Below, one piece after another: positions 49,301 through 55,300 of a DNA stretch of 64,000 bases. This DNA is from Actinostola sp. cb2023 (taxonomy: Eukaryota > Cnidaria > Anthozoa > Actiniaria > Actinostolidae). The notes beneath the pieces were generated by a model. It ran no database searches. It saw only the letters and a program-made list of their open reading frames with translations, and was not told where the DNA came from. The stretch spans positions 99,501 to 163,500 of the forward strand of contig JAUJYZ010000523.1 in assembly GCA_033675265.1 (NCBI GenBank), written 5' to 3'. Made by a program: the position numbers and the translations under genes. The number at the start of each line of letters is the position of its first letter. Position 1 is the stretch's first letter.

Positions 49301-52300
49301 TATCGGCCGTGTTCGTCAAACTTGGTTCCGTTACAATTTTTACATCAAGCGTAATGTTCTTTGCACAGTATTGAATTAATTACAAGAAATCAAACCTATT
49401 GTAAAGTATTTAAAGATACATGAAGCTTCTTTCATGTAAAGGCGAAAGTTTAAATGAACTCTTGAAATGTAACGATGATAGATGCTACATTCAAACACAA
49501 AAATACCAACATAACATAACAATCTCACTGATCCTTCAGCCGACAGTTGGTGTATACATGTATATACCGTCTATCAGCCAACAGCTACATTGTTGTCCGA
49601 CTGTCGTTCGGTTGATTGTTGGTTAACTAGTTGGTCGACATGTCAACCGACAACCTTTATTGGTACGTGATGCTCTACTATTACCCTGAGTGTATATATT
49701 TATAGTCATTAGGTACATTGTACATACCACTGTTCATCATAAGCTTGGAGTCTTGTCCAGCATATACTACAACACCATACACCCAAGCAGTATTCCTGAG
49801 AACACAACCCTGTATAAACCAACATATCAACTATATTATTGATAGTACTACTAACAATACCATACACCCAGGCAGTATTCCTGAGAACACAACCCTGTAT
49901 AAACCAACATATCAACTATATTATTAATAGTACCACTAGCTAACAATACCATACACCCAGGCAGTATTCCTGAGAACACAACCCTGTATAAACCAACATA
50001 TCAACTATATTATTAATAGTACCACTAACAATACCATACACCCAGGCAGTATTCCTGAGAACACAACCCTGTATAAACCAACATATCAACTATATTATTA
50101 ATAGTACCACTAGCTAACAATACCATACACCCAGGCAGTATTCCTGAGAACACAACCCTGTATAAACCAACATATCAACTATATTATTGAATATAGTAAC
50201 CACTAACAATACCATACACCTAGACAGTATTCCTGAGAACACAACCCTGTATAAACCAACATATCATAATCAACTACATTATTAAGACTGTGTTTGGGAT
50301 AGGACCAGGCAGGTGTGCTACATGCCATCTCACCGATTTCCACAAACTTGGCACAGTGAAAGGGTTCATCCCAAAACTCAAATAGCCAAAAGGGCTTAGA
50401 ATTTGGATATATTCCGGGGGGACTAGACCACCCCCCTGGTTTGGGGGCCGAAATCTCAAATTTTCACCCAGAAAAGGTAGAAAAGTACAAAGCTCTCCTG
50501 CTCACAAACGTCAGCGGCTTTTATTGTCCCTTTGCAAGAGCAATTGTACATCCTTCCTAAGTTCACAACAGAAAGTTTGAGTCAAGTGAATGATTTCTTG
50601 TCAATCAACCTAAGTTAATGATTAACGTGGTAATTGGCTAATTTCAAAAATGCTAAAATTAAGGGTATTTGAAGCCAAATATCTCCAATGCGCATCCTTA
50701 CATTGAAAGGCTAATACTGTCACAGTAAAGAACTACCCTTGGGCAACAAAAATCAAGAAAAACATTTTTGGGCTCTGAAATATTTTTTGCACAAGCACCG
50801 TTCAAAGTATGAATATGACAAAGGCGATTTTGACTTATGCGGTTCCTTCAACGAAGGCAAAACAAATGATTGTAGGTTTGTACACGTATTTACCTCATGC
50901 GATTCCTAAATATATAACTCATTTATCTCTACTAAAGACTCAAGAGTCCAAAGATTTCAGAATTTGACGTAGAATCTGTGAGAAATCCGAAGCCAAAACA
51001 TTGTATGGAGCACTGAATAGCATCAAGAAAATGATCGATATTCCCAAGAGAACTCAAGCCAACAGTACAAAACTAAGGAATACGACACAGTATACTTACA
51101 TGATTCCTTGTTTTGTTTATTTTGTTCTTGAGCTCGAAACCATCGTTTGTTGACATATTGAATGTTGATCGTAGCGATTACATAATAACATTCCCGCGTT
51201 GTCTACACATCTGACTCGTGATTCAGCAGGGCAATTTCGCTCTAAATAGTCTCTAGTATCCATTATTTGATACGATTCCAAGATATATCAGGATAAAAAG
51301 AAATTGTTAATCTTCCTTCTTCAAGAACTATCGCTCAAACGTCGCCCAAAATGAATTTTATCCTGCGAAGCAACATGACATTTGGCGCCAAAATGTGAGC
51401 CTTCACTATCGTGGCCAGCGGATACACAGGGATCCCGACTAAGGTTTTGTGTGGTATGCACAGCAGTTTAAGGTGTCTCAAAGTAGGTTTTACTGACAAC
51501 ACAAGTTTCCACTTTTCATTCGGCACATTGATAGACTTATCCTAGACCGATCAAAACGACCTTGGCAACGATAAACAAAGATCGTTGAAATCAGTTTTTC
51601 TAAAATATCTCAAGATTTCGATGAGCTCTAGACAAGCGATTATATGCCTGATAAACTACATACTAAGGCAAAGTAGCTGAGACAGCATTCAAACTGTTTG
51701 ATCCTAGCGATTTTGAATATAATTCGCATAAACATTATTTATGCGAATTATTCAAAAAGTTTGAATTTTTATTTAAAATATATAGTTTTAATATATATAG
51801 TTTTATTTATAATATATAGTTGCATGAGTTTGGCCTTGATGGTACAGTATCCTTGGAAGAGAGCGATGCAATGGCATTGATCTTAGTGTTTGACTTAGCG
51901 GGCCTTGTAGCATTTATACCTGACATATATAGGGGTGCCTGACATATAGGGGCGATGGAGAGGGGAGCTAGGGGTGGTAATCAAACAACGTTGCCTGACA
52001 TATAGGGGCCTGACATATAAGGGCGATGGGGAGAGGAGGGGTGGTAATCAAACTATGTTGCCTGAATATAGGGCGCCTGCCATATAGGGGCAATGGGGAG
52101 GGGTGGTAATCAAACAACGTTTGCCTGACATATAGGGGCGCCTGACAAATAGGGGCGATGGGGAGGGGAGGGGTGGTAATCAAACTATGTTGCCTGACAT
52201 ATAGGGGCGATGGGGAGGAGAGGGGTAGTAATCAAACTATGTTGCCTGTATATAGGGGCGCCTGACATATAGGGGCACCTGACATAAAGGGGCGATGGGG

Positions 52301-55300
52301 AGCGGTGGTAATGGCAACAACGTTTACCTGACATATAGGGGCGCCTGACAAATAGGGGCAATGGGGAGGGGAGGGTGGTAATCAGACAACGTTGATTTCC
52401 ACCCCTCTCCTCCCTATCGCCCCTATATGTCAGGTGCCCCTATATGTCAGGTAAAGTAGTTTTAGTACCACCCCTCCCCTCCCCATAGCCGCTATTTGTA
52501 AACGTAACGTAGTTTGATTACCACCCCTCCTCTCCCCATCACCCCTATGTGTCAGGCCCCTATATGTCAGGTAACGTAGTTTGTTTACCACCCCTCCCCT
52601 CCCCATCGTCCCTATATGTCAGGCCCCTATATGTCAGGTAACGTAGTTTGATTTCCACCCCTCTCCATCGCCCCTATTTGTCGAGGTAACGTATTTTGAT
52701 GACCACCCCTCCCCTTCCCATCGCCCCCTATATGCCAGGTGCCCCTATATGTCAGGCAATGTAGTTTGATTTTCACCCTCTCCTCCCCATCGCCCCTATT
52801 GTCAGGCGCCCCTACCTATATATCAGCTAACGTAGTTTTATTACCACCCCTCCCCTTCCAATCGCCCCTATATGTCAGGCCCCTATATGTCAGGTAACAT
52901 AGTTTGAGTACCACCCCTCCCCTCTCCATCGCCCCTATATGTCAGGGCCCTATATGTCAGGCCCCTATATGTCAGGCAACGTAGTTTAATTACCACGCAT
53001 CTTCTCCCCATCGCCCCCATTTGTCAGGCGGCCCTATATTTCAGGTAACGTAGTTTTTTATTACCCCCCCCCCCCCCCCCCCCTCCCCTCCCCATCGCCC
53101 CTATTTGTCAGGCGCCCCTATATGTCAGGCAAACGTTGTTTGATTACCACCCCTCTCCATTGCCCCTATATGGCAGGCGCCCTATATTCAGGCAACATAG
53201 TTTGATTACCACCCCTCCTCTCCCCATCGCCCTTATATGTCAGGCCCCCTATATGTCAGGCAACGTTGTTTGATTACCACCCCTAGTTAGCTCCCCTCCC
53301 CATCGCCCCTATATGTCAGGCACCCCTATATATGTCAGGTATAAATGCTACAAGGCCCGCTAAGTCAAACACTAAGATCAATGCCATTGCATCGCTCTCT
53401 TCCAAGGATACTGTACCATCAAGGCCAAACTCATGCAACTATATATTTTAAATAAAAATTCAAACTTTTTGAATAATTCGCATAAATAATGTTTATGCGA
53501 ATTATATTCAAGATCGCTAGGATCAAACAGTTTGAATGCTGTCTCAGCTACTTTGCCTTAGTATGTAGTTTATCAGGCATATAATCGCTTGTCTAGAGCT
53601 CATCGAAATCTTGAGATATTTTAGAAAAACTGATTTCAACGATCTTTGTTTATCGTTGCCAAGGTCGTTTTGATCGGTCTAGGATAAGTCTATCAATGTG
53701 CCGAATGAAAAGTGGAAACTTGTGTTGTCAGTAAAACCTACTTTGAGACACCTTAAACTGCTGTGCATACCACACAAAACCTTAGTCGGGATCCCTGTGT
53801 ATCCGCTGGCCACGATAGTGAAGGCTCACATTTTGGCGCCAAATGTCATGTTGCTTCGCAGGATAAAATTCATTTTGGGCGACGTTTGAGCGATAGTTCT
53901 TGAAGAAGGAAGATTAACAATTTCTTTTTATCCTGATATATCTTGGAATCGTATCAAATAATGGATACTAGAGACTATTTAGAGCGAAATTGCCCTGCTG
54001 AATCACGAGTCAGATGTGTAGACAACGCGGGAATGTTATTATGTAATCGCTACGATCAACATTCAATATGTCAACAAACTATGGTTTCGAGCTCAAGAAC
54101 AAAATTAACAAAACAAGGAATCATGTGAGTATACTGTGTCGTATTCCTTAGTTTTGTACTGTTGGCTTGAGTTCTCTTGGGAATATCGATCATTTTCTTG
54201 ATGCTATTCAGTGCTCCATACAATGTTTTGGCTTCGGATTTCTCACAGATTGTACGTCAAATTTTGAAATCTTTGGACTCTTGAGTCTTTAGTAGAGATA
54301 AACGAGTTATATATTTAGGAATCGCATGAGGTAAATACGTGTACAAACCTACAATCGTTTGTTTTGCCTTCGTTGAAGGAACCGCATAAGTCAAAATCGC
54401 CTTTGTCATATTCATACTTTGAACGGTGCTTGTGCAAAAAATATTTCAGAGCCCAAAAATGTTTTTCTTGATTTTTGTTGCCCAGGGGTAGTTCTTTACT
54501 GTGACAGTATTAGCCTTTCAATGTAAGGATGCGCATTGGAGATATTTGGCTTCAAATACCCTTAATTTTAGCATTTTTGAAATTAGCCAATTACCACGCT
54601 AATCATTAACTTAGGTTGATTGACAAGAAATCATTCACTTGACTCAAACTTTCTGTTGTGAACTTAGGAAGGATGTACAATTGCTCTTGCAAAGGGACAA
54701 TAAAATCCGCTGACGTTTGTGAGCAGGAGAGCTTTGTACTTTTCTACCTTTTCTGGGTGAAAATTTGAGATTTCGGCCCCAAAACCAGGGGGTGGTCTAG
54801 TCCCCCCGGAATATATCCAAATTCTAAGCCCTTTTGGCTATTTGAGTTTTGGGATGAACCCTTTCACTGTGCCAAGTTTCGTGGAAATCGGTGAGATGGC
54901 ATGTAGCACACCTGCCTGGTCCTATCCCAAACACAGTCTTAATAGTACCACTACTAACAACACCATACATGTGCACCCAGACAGTATTCCTGAGAACACA
55001 ACCAATCTACGTGTATTTTCTGGTCGTCAGCCAATCTCAAATATCCTATGAAATGTAAATTTATGTATATTTAATGTTCTTACCCTAAGAATAACATTCT
55101 CGTTATCCAATGAGTGTTCCTTCTCATCCAATTTTATTTTTCCATTGAATTTGTCAAGTTTGTTGTTAGGGGCGTCACAACTTAATTCAACTACAAATAA
55201 AATGAATCAAGCACTGAAATGTTGTTTCAAAAATACAGCATTTGTAGATAAGCCACAACTTTTTAGTGATTAAAATCTGATTTTGAAATCGGAGGTGTGG

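Noticed and set aside
51335..51526. 63-codon ORF found in both arms of the giant foldback (also 53698-53889)
   Set aside because: It is duplicated only because the arms mirror each other. No domain or upstream signal is seen, so coding is not supported.
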